64,000 bases of DNA from Lytechinus variegatus (lineage: Eukaryota; Echinodermata; Echinoidea; Temnopleuroida; Toxopneustidae): contig NC_054753.1 in assembly GCF_018143015.1 (NCBI RefSeq), positions 27,049,462 to 27,113,461 on the forward strand, written 5' to 3'. The position numbers and the translations under genes were made by a program. Positions 12,801 to 25,400 of this stretch are shown here, piece after piece. The notes under the pieces are model-generated. The model worked only from the letters and a program-made list of their open reading frames with translations, made no database searches and was not told where the DNA came from. Position 1 is the stretch's first letter; the number at the start of each line of letters is the position of its first letter.

Positions 12801-13942
12801 AAAATGGTTGGCAGCTCTGAAATAAACATTTTCAACATTTCCATGCTTTCAAGAAAATCCCAGACGCATTTATATAACCATGTAATCACTTCTAAACTGT
12901 TTTACTAAACTCCTGCTTCTCTTCATAATCCTTTTTAAAACCTAAAAATCTAGTCTGGTGCTACGTCAGATAAATAACATCAACATGCATTTTAGAAACT
13001 CCATTATGATAACAGAAAATATTTATAGTGTGTTATGATTGAGATAAAACTTGGTATGGATATCCTTTTCTATTGTAGATATACAAAAAAAAACATTTGA
13101 ACTCTTCTCCTATATGGCATTCATGATAATGATGCACATGAAAAAATATATATATCAATAATATATACATGTATACTAGCAATTAAAAGTCATATGAGTT
13201 GGTTAAGTAGAATTTGTATACCCTGTTTTATGACATAACAGGAAATTAACAAAAATTCACAATCACATGGAAATATCTTAGAACTGTTATAAAATTAATT
13301 AATGATATGATTTAAAATACATGATACGTTTTAGATTTCAAAAGTGAAAAAATATAATTCAATTGTGATTAGTATGTTAAAATGAAATGAAGCACAATAT
13401 TTTTCAGAATCTATGAATCTACTATATTGAGGTCAAATCTAATAACTATGGAAGCACACAATACAAGCACCATCAATAATATAACATTATTAAAGGGATG
13501 AATTGGCATCAAGTTTCTCAACAAAAGCAGAAACATTAGAGAAGCATATCATCAATGATGGCTTTGTGAAAAATCTGTCAATGAGTAACAAAGGAATTTT
13601 CATTTTTCATGGTTTTATTTTGCATTGCCATATGCAAGCAAAAAACAACTCTTGTATGCCATGTGATATAAATTCCATAAAATTATTTTTTTTTAAGACA
13701 TTGAGATGCTTCTACAAGATTAGACTAATATTTTCACTCATTGTGAAACCTTAGAAAATTGAAATGTATGAATTCTTTATCATATGACACATGGGAAAGC
13801 TGCTTGTATGAGAAATAAAAAAAATCAAAAGTTTTGAAAATAAACAGTGTCAATTCTGTGATTTGATGGTTTATTACTAAATCCTTTAAATAATCATATT
13901 TACATGTTTTTATCATATTTTCTGCTTTGATTGACATTAACC
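9851..13942. other. Four kilobases of AT-rich sequence without a recognised feature
   Basis: No frame shows protein-family character and no terminal repeats were found. The short GC-rich patch near 12560-12610 (GGGGCCGGACGGCGGGTC) stands out in composition but could not be tied to a gene or element. The stretch is intergenic between the ACAP 5' end and the GLT8D 3' end. Confidence 0.45.
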
Positions 13943-14093
13943 AGGTTCCAATTTCATAAAGACTTGCTATAATAACAAATGCAAGATTTCTATAACAAAT
14001 GCACTATGAACCAATCAGATGAAAGGATTTCAGTAGATTTTAACTGCTATTGTAAATTGTTATTATTACAAGTTTTATGAAACAGGCCCCTGA
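13943..14093. mobile_element. Short palindromic MITE, family C
   Basis: The ends are CAGGTTCCAATTTCATAAAG and the inverted form of TTTTATGAAACAGGCCCC. The interior has mirrored TATAATAACAAATG / TTGTTATTATTACAA words and an AACCAATCAGATGAAAGGAT core. Related copies lie at 21783-21913 and 40888-41043. Confidence 0.75.
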
Positions 14094-15439
14094 CGTATCC
14101 CTCTTTATTATGCAACATGAAAGGAGATCATAAGCCTCTTAAACATTTATTTCTGCAGCAGGTAAACAGCAAAGCAATGACGGAATGATGAAACACAAAC
14201 TATCATGAAATATTTCAAACATGAATCAGAGATATGTTTAGGATTGTCCTTGAACGCACAATTCTGTGATGGTTTCTGGATGAAGTAAACAGCACAATAA
14301 TGACAATAAAAGAAAAACAATTTTTAAAAACTTATAGCAACTACAAAAATATGCACCTGGGACATGCTTGGATTGCCCTTTAATGTAAAACGTACTAAAA
14401 ACAGATAACAAGACGGTACCCTGCAATATTTCAGCTTTTGAACTCTATTTCCATGGATAACGAAAATATTTCCATCAAACATGTACATGTAAATATGGAA
14501 AACAATGAAATAAATATTCATACTGCGTGACCTCTATTGTCTAGTAGAGGTTGCCCATGGGGCAAAGAGGAGACATTACTAGACCATTTAGCCCAATGTG
14601 CACTTTTTCTACTTCTGCTTCACATTTTATTTCTTTAAAATCAGGATTTTATTGCATCTATGTTGGAGTCTTGTAACTAGTGAGTTGTCACGTTTATTCA
14701 GGTTGTTTTCTATCTACTTGTTCTCTTTTAGCACCAATGGTTTGTGTAGGGTTTTTCCTCTTTCAATAATATATATTCAGAAGATCATTGAATAATATCC
14801 TAAGATGTTCTTTATCTTTTATATCTTATTCTATTTCTCTGCATTTTCTCCTCAAAAGTGGAGGGTCGTTGGCATATGGTATCACCTCCCTTATTGTGCA
14901 GAATTGCCAATAAAGTGATGAATAAATATAAAGAGGAATAGCGGTCTAGTGACACCAAATATGGCTAGTGTTTCCACATTCCTGGAAATCTTGACACTTT
15001 CCAGGTAATTTTTGAGAGTTCAAGAAATTGTTGTAAATTCAAAAATTAAGTTTAAAGAGTATAAGTTTTGATATTCATGACATTGATAAATCTGTCTTAT
15101 TTTCATTGTTTTTTTTCCGTCTCTCGAGAACTGCGTGAACAAATAGGTCATAAATTCCTTGATTTTGACTCAAGGCATGCTGTATCATTGTTCAAACTTT
15201 TTTTTTGTAATAGAAAATATCCCAAAAAATCCCACTTAATTTGGGGACATTTGATATTGACTTCTGGGAAAACTGTTTTGAGCTGCAGAATTACCCTCAC
15301 AGGTAATAGGTTTAAGCCTACCCACTCAGTCCCCATGAAAATCACGTCATCCGCCACCACCCCACAGTAGTGGCTCATCTTGAGAGGAGGCATCATGGAC
15401 GCACACCCCGCCCTCTATTATAATTATTAAATGATCCCC
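14094..15439. other. Non-coding stretch, nothing firm
   Basis: AT-rich. The segment ending near 14930 (GAATTGCCAATAAAGTGATG) looks like a polyadenylated 3' end of a retroelement or transcript, but no coding partner was recognised. Confidence 0.35.
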
Positions 15440-16051
15440 TTAAAGGACAGGTCCACCCCCAAAAAAAACTAAATTTGAAGAAAAAGAGAAAAATTGAACA
15501 AGCATAACGCTGAAAATTTCATCAAAATTGGATGTAAAATAAGAAAGTTATGGCATTTTAAAGTTTCGCTTCATTTTATAACAAAACAGTTATATGCACA
15601 TCTCGGTCGGTGCAAATGAGGAACTGATGACATCACTCACTCACTATTTCTTTTGTATTTTATTATATGAAATATGAAAAATTTTTATTTTCTCGTCATT
15701 GTCATGTGAGATGAAGTTTCATTCCTCCCTGAACACGTGGAATTCCATTATTTTAACATTTTGTGCTTCAGCTAAGGAGGTCCTAATAGTCAAATTCGTA
15801 AAAATTGAAATATTGTATAATTCAAACAATAAAAAACAAAAGAAATAGTGAGTGAGTGACATCATCGACTCTCTCATTTGGATGTAACTGGCTCGTTCAT
15901 ATAACTATTTTGTTAAAAATAAGCGAAACTTTGAAATGTCATAACTTTCTTATTTTACATCCGATTTTGATGAAATTTTCAGTATTGTGCTTGTCTGATT
16001 TTTCTCTATTCATTCAAATCAACATTTTTCTGAGGTGGACTTGACCTTTAA
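15440..16051. mobile_element. Palindromic MITE, family A, full-length, inverted orientation
   Basis: It starts TTAAAGGACAGGTCCACC and ends GGTGGACTTGACCTTTA. The sequence is the reverse-complement arrangement of the copy at 9272-9850: the left arm here matches that copy's right arm, and the reverse. It ends about 230 bp from the GLT8D stop codon, so it may be transcribed in the 3' UTR. Confidence 0.85.
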
Positions 16052-16284
16052 AAATATCTGTCAATATACATGTAGCTAAATCTAAGAAAATCATCATCTT
16101 AATCGCAGAATCCAATGCGATATTTTCACTACTTATCTATCATAAAAACTTGAAAAAATGTCCAATTCTAGGCAGTTTTAACCTTAGTTTTGATAAAGTA
16201 TGGGTCCTTATACCTTATTAATCCAGGGATATTACACATAGTCTTAACCTTTTTTTAAATTAAAAAAAGTTGGGATTTGGCCTT

Positions 16285-16463
16285 TTACACATTGCCATAA
16301 CGTCTGGCTATTTGGAAGTCCCCTGTGGTATCGGGCACAAAAAACTTCTCCCATACCAGCGTGTGTTGTGAGTTATGTCCCCATGGTTTGAAGCGACCGT
16401 TCCAGTGAAGAAGCTTGGCAGCCTTCAAGAATGCGTCCGAGTATCGTGCACCGGTAGTAACAC
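16285..16463 (-). CDS. GLT8D1: GLT8D exon 8 (C-terminal)
   Basis: Acceptor CATTAG at 16464-16469. The exon encodes GARYSDAFLKAAKLLHWNG, continues through HxxGxxKPW, and ends ARRYGNV with TAA at 16285-16287. Residues 303-361. Confidence 0.93.
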
Positions 16464-19400
16464 CTAATGAGATGAAATACAATGCAAGTAAAATCTTCAT
16501 CAAATTGTCAACATCTCTATTTTCTTTTATGTTTATCTTACAAAAATTTAAATACCTAAAATGAATAATGAATTGAGAGAAAACAATTATAAAGCAAAAA
16601 ATTCTGATAAACATAAAAAAACATATTTGATATTTCCTTCATTTTACTGGCAATGCCTTATTTTGTTTTACATTTACTCTAATTATTAAACAATAATCCA
16701 CTATCATAAAGACATCCTTACAAAGATCCTCTCATGAAATTTTACCCCTATATTATTGGCCACTAATAACAGAGAAGTAGCTCTAGCTGAATGGGAGCTT
16801 AGTTTGGGGCATCATGGTCTAGTTGGTTATGACTCTTGTCTTTCAATCTGAAGGATCTGGGTTCAGTTCCAAGCCATGGCATGTTTTGCTTCAGCAAGAA
16901 ATTTACCCATAATGAGCTGCACTCAACGACCCAGGTGAGGTGAATGGGGACCTGGTCGGAACCTGGTCTGAATTTATTCTTTGAAACGCAATGTGCATAA
17001 CAGCTGCTCTGCTAAAGCCGAGGTAATTATGCTGCAATACTGTAGAGCACTTTGAGACTTCTGATAAAGTAAGTGTTAAGTGCTATATAAGCAAGTATAA
17101 TAATTATTATTATAAATTTTGAGAGAATTTGAATAAATCTCCGAGTACATCTATTTCCAGAACGGGAGCTCTGTATTTCTAGCCATCAAAAAAAGTAGCA
17201 TACATGTAGGTTCACCTTACACAGTTACTGCAGACTTGACTGCAAAAAGTTTTTGTATTCCTTTAGATTTAAAACCCTGTGAATGTCACTATTTGGGAAA
17301 AATAATAAATCTACCTAAAATTATCATCATTAACCCAATATTACATTAACCCAGCTTTAGCTCGAACTGCAGGTAACTCACCAAGATGACGTATGTGCCA
17401 TTCAGGAGGAATAGGTGAATACTTCATGTAGAAAACAATCATCATCGGAGGACCAGAATGACCACCACCTCGTTGACTACCATAAACATCTTCTCTGTAA
17501 TGTTGAAATAGAGAAAATCATTATTAGTATCCTCACTGACTACAACCTTGTTGGCTACCATAAACATCTTCTCTGTAGTGTTGAAATAAAGAAAATCATT
17601 ATAAGTAACCCTCACAGACTACAACCTCAATGGCTACCATAAACATCTTCTCTGTAATGTTGAAATAAAGAAAATCATTATTAGTAATCCTCACTGACTA
17701 CAACCTTGGTGGCTACCATAAACATCTTCTCTGTAGTGTTGAAATAAAGAAAATCATTATAAGTAACCCTCACAGACCACCAACTCAATGACTACCATAA
17801 ACATATTCTCTGCAATGATGAAGATAAATCAATCACCATTTGCAGCCCACAGTCAGGTCAACTACCAAAAAGTTTTTCCATACATAATATAGAACTTCTC
17901 TGCAAAGATAAATAAAACAGCCTAATTAAGAAGGCTGAGAATCAGCAAATAAGTGCTTGGTGACAATCTATGAAAATCATTATTTTACTTTGTTTATTTA
18001 TACAACGTATTCATGAAGAATTCCAGGGGATGTCTTTCACATGTAGCTGAAAAGGGATTACAATAATACCAACATGCTTATATAGCGCATATCACTGCCA
18101 AATGCCTCCCTATGCGCTTAATTGGATATTATTACCCTGGCTTTAGCCTCGAAGCCTCTTACAGCGCGATGGCATTTCAAGGAATAAATTCCTGCCAAGT
18201 ACCCATTTACCTCACCTGGGTCGAGTGCAGCACAATGTGGATGAATTTCTTGCTGAAGGAAATTACGCCATGGCTGGGATTTGAACCCACGACCCTCTGT
18301 TTCAAAGTCCGAAGACTAATCCACTGGGCTACAACGCTCCACAAATGAGTCATGATCCTGTCACATCTTGTACAATTTTCATGAAATTGATACCCTCTCA
18401 GAGAATGCCGAGATGTCGAGCGCAGGCAAAGTATCAATACTTTTTTATTATTGGGGACAACTTTTCACAACCTCTTGCCTGATTTTGCAACATTGAATAA
18501 ATTTCAACATGACACTGAATGGGGATTCCCCCCACCCAGGTAAATTATTACTAGCCATCCCAAACCAAACAATATGCCGCCAGGTAAGGTTCTCAATAAA
18601 TAGCCAAAATAATGTGTTTGTCTTCAAAAGGTAAAGTTCTGAAATGTAGAAATTATTCTTCTTCACATTGCCAACTTTGAAGTTGTAAAGTTGAATAAAA
18701 GACGATATACAAAAATTCTTTGAGGCAATTTATGGGGGACTGCTTATAGAAGTTTCACCAAGATATGTACGGTTTGCTTATATCATGCTTGAGTGAACCC
18801 TAAGTTGCAAACACTGTTTTCTCCCAATTTTTAAAGGCTCTCACTGAATTTCTTCGACATTCAATCAAGTACTTTGTGTGGGTTATACTTGATCAATACA
18901 TCATGTGAAAGCTAGGAAAATCCTTTTTCAAGCTCAATAAATATCTCAAAATTTCTTCTCCGGGCGACTCATATGGTTTTCGGCTGGGAGATCACAAAGA
19001 CCCAAACATACACCACACAAGCCACTTACTTTGAGTTGACGGTTACCCAGTAGTCTAGCTTGGCAGTGATGTTCTGTTTTCTCCATTCATCTACGTTAGC
19101 AACAAAGACACCAGGATTAAAAGAACACTCCATGGGGTTGATGCCAAGACCTTGAAGCTTTTCATTCCCAAAGTTCAAGTAGCTCGCATACCGGTTCTAG
19201 AGAAAATACAAAACACAAGAATGAAACATATACACATGTACATTAAAAGAGAAATGCCAGTAGTTGCAGTAAACACTGATTTCATGAAAAAGTCTGTAAA
19301 ACCAGGCTTAATTGTCAGTATATCATCAAGGATCTAGATCTGGTACAGTCACATCAACTGAATTTTGTGAAATCTTGAAATCTACACTGAAAAATATTCA

Positions 19401-22400
19401 CACTGAAGATCACCAACACAGATCAACGCACATGGGAAGTGTATTATTATTGCTTTGAACGTCGTGCCCGACGCTTGACCCGAATCTGACAAGAAAATTG
19501 TTTTTCTTTCTTACATGAATCATCAGAGAAAAAAGAGCAAAGTGTACTATCAGCCTCACACTAGTCCATACCATTATAACACCATATCTTGACGTGACGG
19601 CACTGCAATCATCTGAAAAGGCTACCACGTGTCCGGGCTTGATGTCGATTGCATTGAGTTCTTCGATGTCGCCCTGGGTTATGGTGTCGCTGTCCACAAA
19701 GATGACACGCCCTTTCAGGTCGGGGAATATTTTGGGGAAGTACAAACGGGCATAATTGAGCTGAGGGGGAAAAATAAGGAAAATCTATCATTCTGCTGCA
19801 TGGATATAAAGTAATCATGTACAACTAAAACACAATGGGCCGTATTCTGAAGTCGGGTTTAACTTAAACTCAGGTTTAAAGTTGTGGTTTAAGTATGGAC
19901 AGCCAATTGTCACACAATCACTAACAGTAAAGACATCATACTTCAGCTCATTCGGTTCTCAAATCATTTACTAATTGTGTAGGAAGTATAAATGATTGTC
20001 TTCGTCATCGATGAATCAGGAAATAGCAAAGTAAACATAAGAAACATACAATTTGATGAAATTTTGATACTTTTGGCCTTCCATACTTAAACCACAACTT
20101 TAAACCTGAGTTTAAGTTAAACCCGACTTCAGAATACGGACCAATGTCTCTGAAATACAGCTATAAAAAGGATAAATATAAAAGAAGTGTATGAAGTATC
20201 AATAGGAGAAGTTGTAGTACATCATCAACTAGTAGTCCTGAAAAAGGACTGCTTGCATTTTTTCTTCAGTTTTCAGAACTGTTGTTCAAGTTTCGATCGC
20301 TGTACTGTGGTCATCATCAAAACTATTGGTATACCGGCTTTCACATCCTACTGGATATGGATTCATTCATCAACATGATATACACTAAATATTGATTGAA
20401 AATAAGAAAAGCTGTTACAGTAGGTATTAAACCTCCTTTTTTTCTACAACAAAGCCATTCTTTTTCAACTTTAATTTATACATCTTATTTGCAAATCACA
20501 TTCACTTGTACTTGGAAAACTGCAACCCACGTACTGCTACCCATGTACACCTTACTACGCATTTCATTAATATTTTTCAATATAAAGGTGGCATTAATTA
20601 ATTTCAGACTTGATAGTAACACACAGTTAAGATTTACTGTTCATGTTTACAGATACAATCAAATGTATCTCTTTCAGTGGCGTAACGGGCCCAAAAATGT
20701 TGAGAAGGCCAGAGAAGACCGATAGAGCAAAAATTCTGGAAAGAAGTGAGTGAACAAAAATGTTGACCTTTCTACTAAAAACATCAACTCAAGAAAAATC
20801 AAATTAATAAGAAAATGATATCATATTTCACACTTTCGCTCTCTTACAATTTTTATATCTATTTTCCTTGGTTTTCTTGGTTGTGGAAGATGTCAGTAGT
20901 CTCTTAAGTATTTGTCTTGTCATACAGTTGAAATATCATTAGCAACATCAAATGAAACTTTACACATGAAGAGAATGAGCTTATTTTGAAATGTTTATAT
21001 TTGAAAATAAATTAATTGCATTTGGAAGGACGAGGAGCTACTTACCGGTGATCCTAACTCTTTTCTTTTATCCTTCAAAACTATTTTATCTTTGACCCAG
21101 GATTCATCAAAGACTTTTATGTAGTAGTCCAGCTTTCTCAAACTTGATTGACTGAGCCATTTGCTGAATAAAGACAAAGAGAGAGAGAGTAGTAAACCTC
21201 GTGATGGAATTTATAAATCATCATCTACAAAATTACAAAATATAAAAGAATACGTTTCGTGACATTTGCTCTATTACTCAATTGCTCAATTACCACACAC
21301 TAGTAGAATGACAAAATTAACACTGGATTTAACACAATAGTATCATTAACCTAACCCTACACCTAACACAAAACCATATTGCAACCCTAACCCCTATATC
21401 TTAGAAGAAATAAAGCCCGGAACGATTGTCACCACTGTATTATTTTGAAATTTCAGCCTATAACATGCTTGAGAAGTGCTACATAACAAAGAAAGGGCAC
21501 CCACTAAAAATAAAATGCTGTAATTAAAGTGCATTATTAGCAAAACTTTATCCTATAAAACATATTATTATTTGATATCCTCCACATCATGAGGCATACA
21601 TATTGAATTGGAATGGTGACATGAAATTTGGGGGGGATTTACCATACCATAAAACCCCAAAATAATAATTATTGTGTAAAAATTTAATGCTACAAACACA
21701 AGAAAGATAGATTTCTCAAGTACCAAAATAGCACAGGACAACTCAAATACATGTCTTTGGAGGTGGAAGGATAAAAAAGCAAATCAAAGACCTGTTTCAT
21801 AAAACTTCTTATAATAACAAATTTGCAATAACCGTTTAAAGCTACTGAAATCCTTCAATTTGATTGGCTGAGAGTAAACTTGCTACAGAAATTGTGCATG
21901 AAACAGGACCCTATCTATACCTTAGATGGTCCAAGGAATCTTGGTCAACCACCAGATAGAACTTGACATGTGCCTTGGTATTGAGATAGATGCTATTCAT
22001 AGCTGCAACCATGCCGCCGAGTGTGGTGGCATCTGAACAGATCAAAACATTGATGGTGCCGTTTGCCGAGGCGTTCTTACTCAGGTCACGCTGCACACTA
22101 TGCCTGGTTTCATGGTTCACATCTGAGGGAGTTGAAGAAAAAAAAGACAGGAAATATGTCATTAGAGGGAGTGTCCTGACAAACACTTTGCTTGGTCTCC
22201 TACTGTTTATTGTCTTTAATGAAACATAACTTTTAAAAAGATACCAGAGAATAAATCAGAGTACAATTTTATTTATATTTCATAAACAGAATCTGAAATG
22301 TTTTGAGAGGTAAAGTACTTGCTTCACTACCTGGTAAAATAATCACTGCCATAATGAAAGTACCAAGTACTGAATTAGTCATACAAGTGGGCCTGTATTA

Positions 22401-25400
22401 CAAGACTACACTTGCTCAGAATGGTGCATTATGGGTTAGCATTCTAACCAGATTAGAGAAGTTGAGGATTTGAGGTATTACTTATACAAGGATGCTGGTT
22501 CATATTTGCGTTATAAATAACAAAAATATCAAAATAATGCAAACCCAAAGCTAACCATTTGAAGGCAAGTGAAAAAGGAAAATATATTCAACCAGTGAAT
22601 GCTTCTTCACAGACATCCAACAGCATCTTAAGTGTTAAGGCATACAGACATCCCTTCTCTGAAGTTCTGCTTTATCATAACTGTAATTAGTGGATAATAT
22701 GACAATCTGCTTCTATTTTCTTTCAAACTTTCAAATTTACTTGGATATTTCCATTAAAAGAGAAAGTCCACTGCAACAAAAAGTTGAATTGAATAAAACA
22801 AGAAAAATCCCACAAGCATACCCTTAACCCTGAAAATTTGAACAAAACCAAGCATTTCACAAAAATAATGCATAATGCGGTAATATGTCAATGTGAGAGT
22901 CAATGATGGCATATGTAAGGTGCATTAAAATGTTTGCAGATTTGACAATAAAAAATATTCATGGGAATCACATAGGCTCGAATTCACAAAGGTGGTTTTG
23001 AAAACCCACGGTTGAGTCCATGGTTTATGCAGATTTCCTGTATAAATTACGCCTAATTTAGCGCGTATCGGGCGCATGAATGAAACATGTCCGATGCTGA
23101 TGCGCGCATTTGTCACAGTGCGCCAAATTGACGCCTGTTACCATGGTTAGATACGCTATTTTATTCATGAGTCCACTGTTTGAAGAGTGGACTCATGAAT
23201 AAAAACAGTGGACTCATGAATAAAATAGCGTGGATAACCATGGTAACAGGCGTCAATTTGGCGCACTGTGAGAAACGCGCGCATCAGCATTGGACATGTT
23301 TTATACACGCGCCGGATACGCGCTAAATTAAGCATAATTTATACAGGAAATCTGCATAAACCATGGACTCAACCATGGGTTTTCAAAACCACCTTTGTGA
23401 ATTCGGGCCAAAGGGTTTATACAATAACGGCAATTCCACAAGTTTGGAATGGGATTATACTTTGTTTCTCTGTCATATTATAATGTAGACCAAAAGCTTC
23501 AGTCTCTGTATTTTGGTTGTTCCGCTGAACTGCGTTGGCTCACTCACCAATACATAGACTGAAAAGCTTGGAGGCCCGTACGTACAGACAACGTATTTTA
23601 GCAGTAACGTTAGATCGAACAGCGGGAACCCGATTTTCCGATCGCTTTTTTGTACATAAAATGTCATATTATGAAAAAGAAATCACATCCATATTTACGA
23701 AAAAATGTTTAAAATTCAGAAATATCGTACCTTAGACCTCAGTTACCGCTAATTCTTTTGAAATGATGATCGAAACATCGTCATCTTCAATCCTTTCGTT
23801 GGTCAAGGTAAGTTGCCATCTTGGATGACGTCATCATCATTACAGACGTATTTACCAGTCGCTACCTATCGCGATTTGTGCCGCTGCTTTGCGCTGCGCT
23901 TGGACATATTGATGTGCGTGCGTTCGGAACTTGTCGCTCGCATTGATTGGCCAAGATATCGAAAATTTAATCGGAAAGCCTTGATAAAAGCACAACTCGT
24001 TGACGGCTGCCATATTTTCCTCTCCGGCAGAAAGTAAAAAAATAAGGAATAACCCGGGGAATAACTCATCGGTAACGTATATTTTCAAAATATTATAAAA
24101 TGTATATGATATCAATAGAAAGATTAGAGTCTAACGAAAATAGTGGACCTTCGTCCAAGATAATATAATGTCATTTAGAATCTAAAAGAAGTAACAAATC
24201 TGGACAAAACCCGTCCGCCGAATTGTCGGACCAGATTACACATGAAGGCTCGTACTGACACATTGCCGTCGGTAAATGGGGATTGTATAAAATGTCAGAA
24301 ATTGTTGAATAAATCCCCAGAAACGATGGTTATTCCTGTCTAATTATAATGATAAGGAAAATCTGAAAATAAATACAAAGAAAAAATGAATGGTTGACAT
24401 CTCTAGTTCCATCGTTTGCTATACTATCCCTAACCAGGAAGTGCATGCAACCTTTTAAACTTTAATTGACACTTTATAAAATTAAATAACTTTCTTATTT
24501 TACATTAGATTTTGATAACATTTCTAGCGTTATGGTTGGGTTTTTTCCCTTGATATTCAAATAAACATTTTGTTGGGGTGGAATTCCCCATTAATCTCAC
24601 AGCTTTACATCTTATTACATTACCTTTGACCTCGGCCACAGCTTCTCCCGAAGCAGATCTTGGAACATGGAAGTAGAGAACATAGATCGCCAGGGCAACC
24701 AGACATAGTGTTATAACTGAATTGAAAAGTAAAGAAAAATTCAAATGATAAAAAGGCATTTATTGTAAGTATTCGAAATTTGCTAATATGCCTTAAGATA
24801 GAGATCCGATAAATGAATATGCAAATCAGTGAAACAATCCCGATCTAAAGGAATAATCATGTATATTCATGTGTCTTGAGCTGTGATCCCTGCTCATGCG
24901 TAATTTGCGATGATTTAGGATCGGCAGTGAATAATACCTGTGAGGAAATAGCAACAGTTCATAGATTAAAATCATTTTTCCATTAAATAATAAAATTATA
25001 TTTTTTATTGTAAATGATTATTATGTAATAACTATTATTTACATTACAATCAAAATTCAAACTTAATTATTTATTGTAATTAAAACTAATTTCAATCTAG
25101 AATTGTTCTTCGAAACGGCACTTCATAACATAGCTAATCGAAGCTAAATCCTATCGAAGCAGTTCAAGGTTCAAGCCTATTGTATATGCAGTGTTTACAA
25201 ATGGATACACTTGATCATTCTGGTAAGAAACCTCTAATTTTTCTTATTGTTTGCGTGAAATAGAAGTACCGGTACCTGACATCAAGGCAGACTGGAACCT
25301 CAATTTCTCAAAAAAAAAATTTATACCCTCTGGTCTCGATCTCGATCGGCCGTTTTGTTTTGAATTTTGAAAGGCAGAAGGACTCAAGAAGAGGTACACC

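Noticed and set aside
18207-18342. tRNA gene or protein frame on the minus strand
   Set aside because: The A and B boxes belong to a SINE with a shared 3' body and AT-rich tail.
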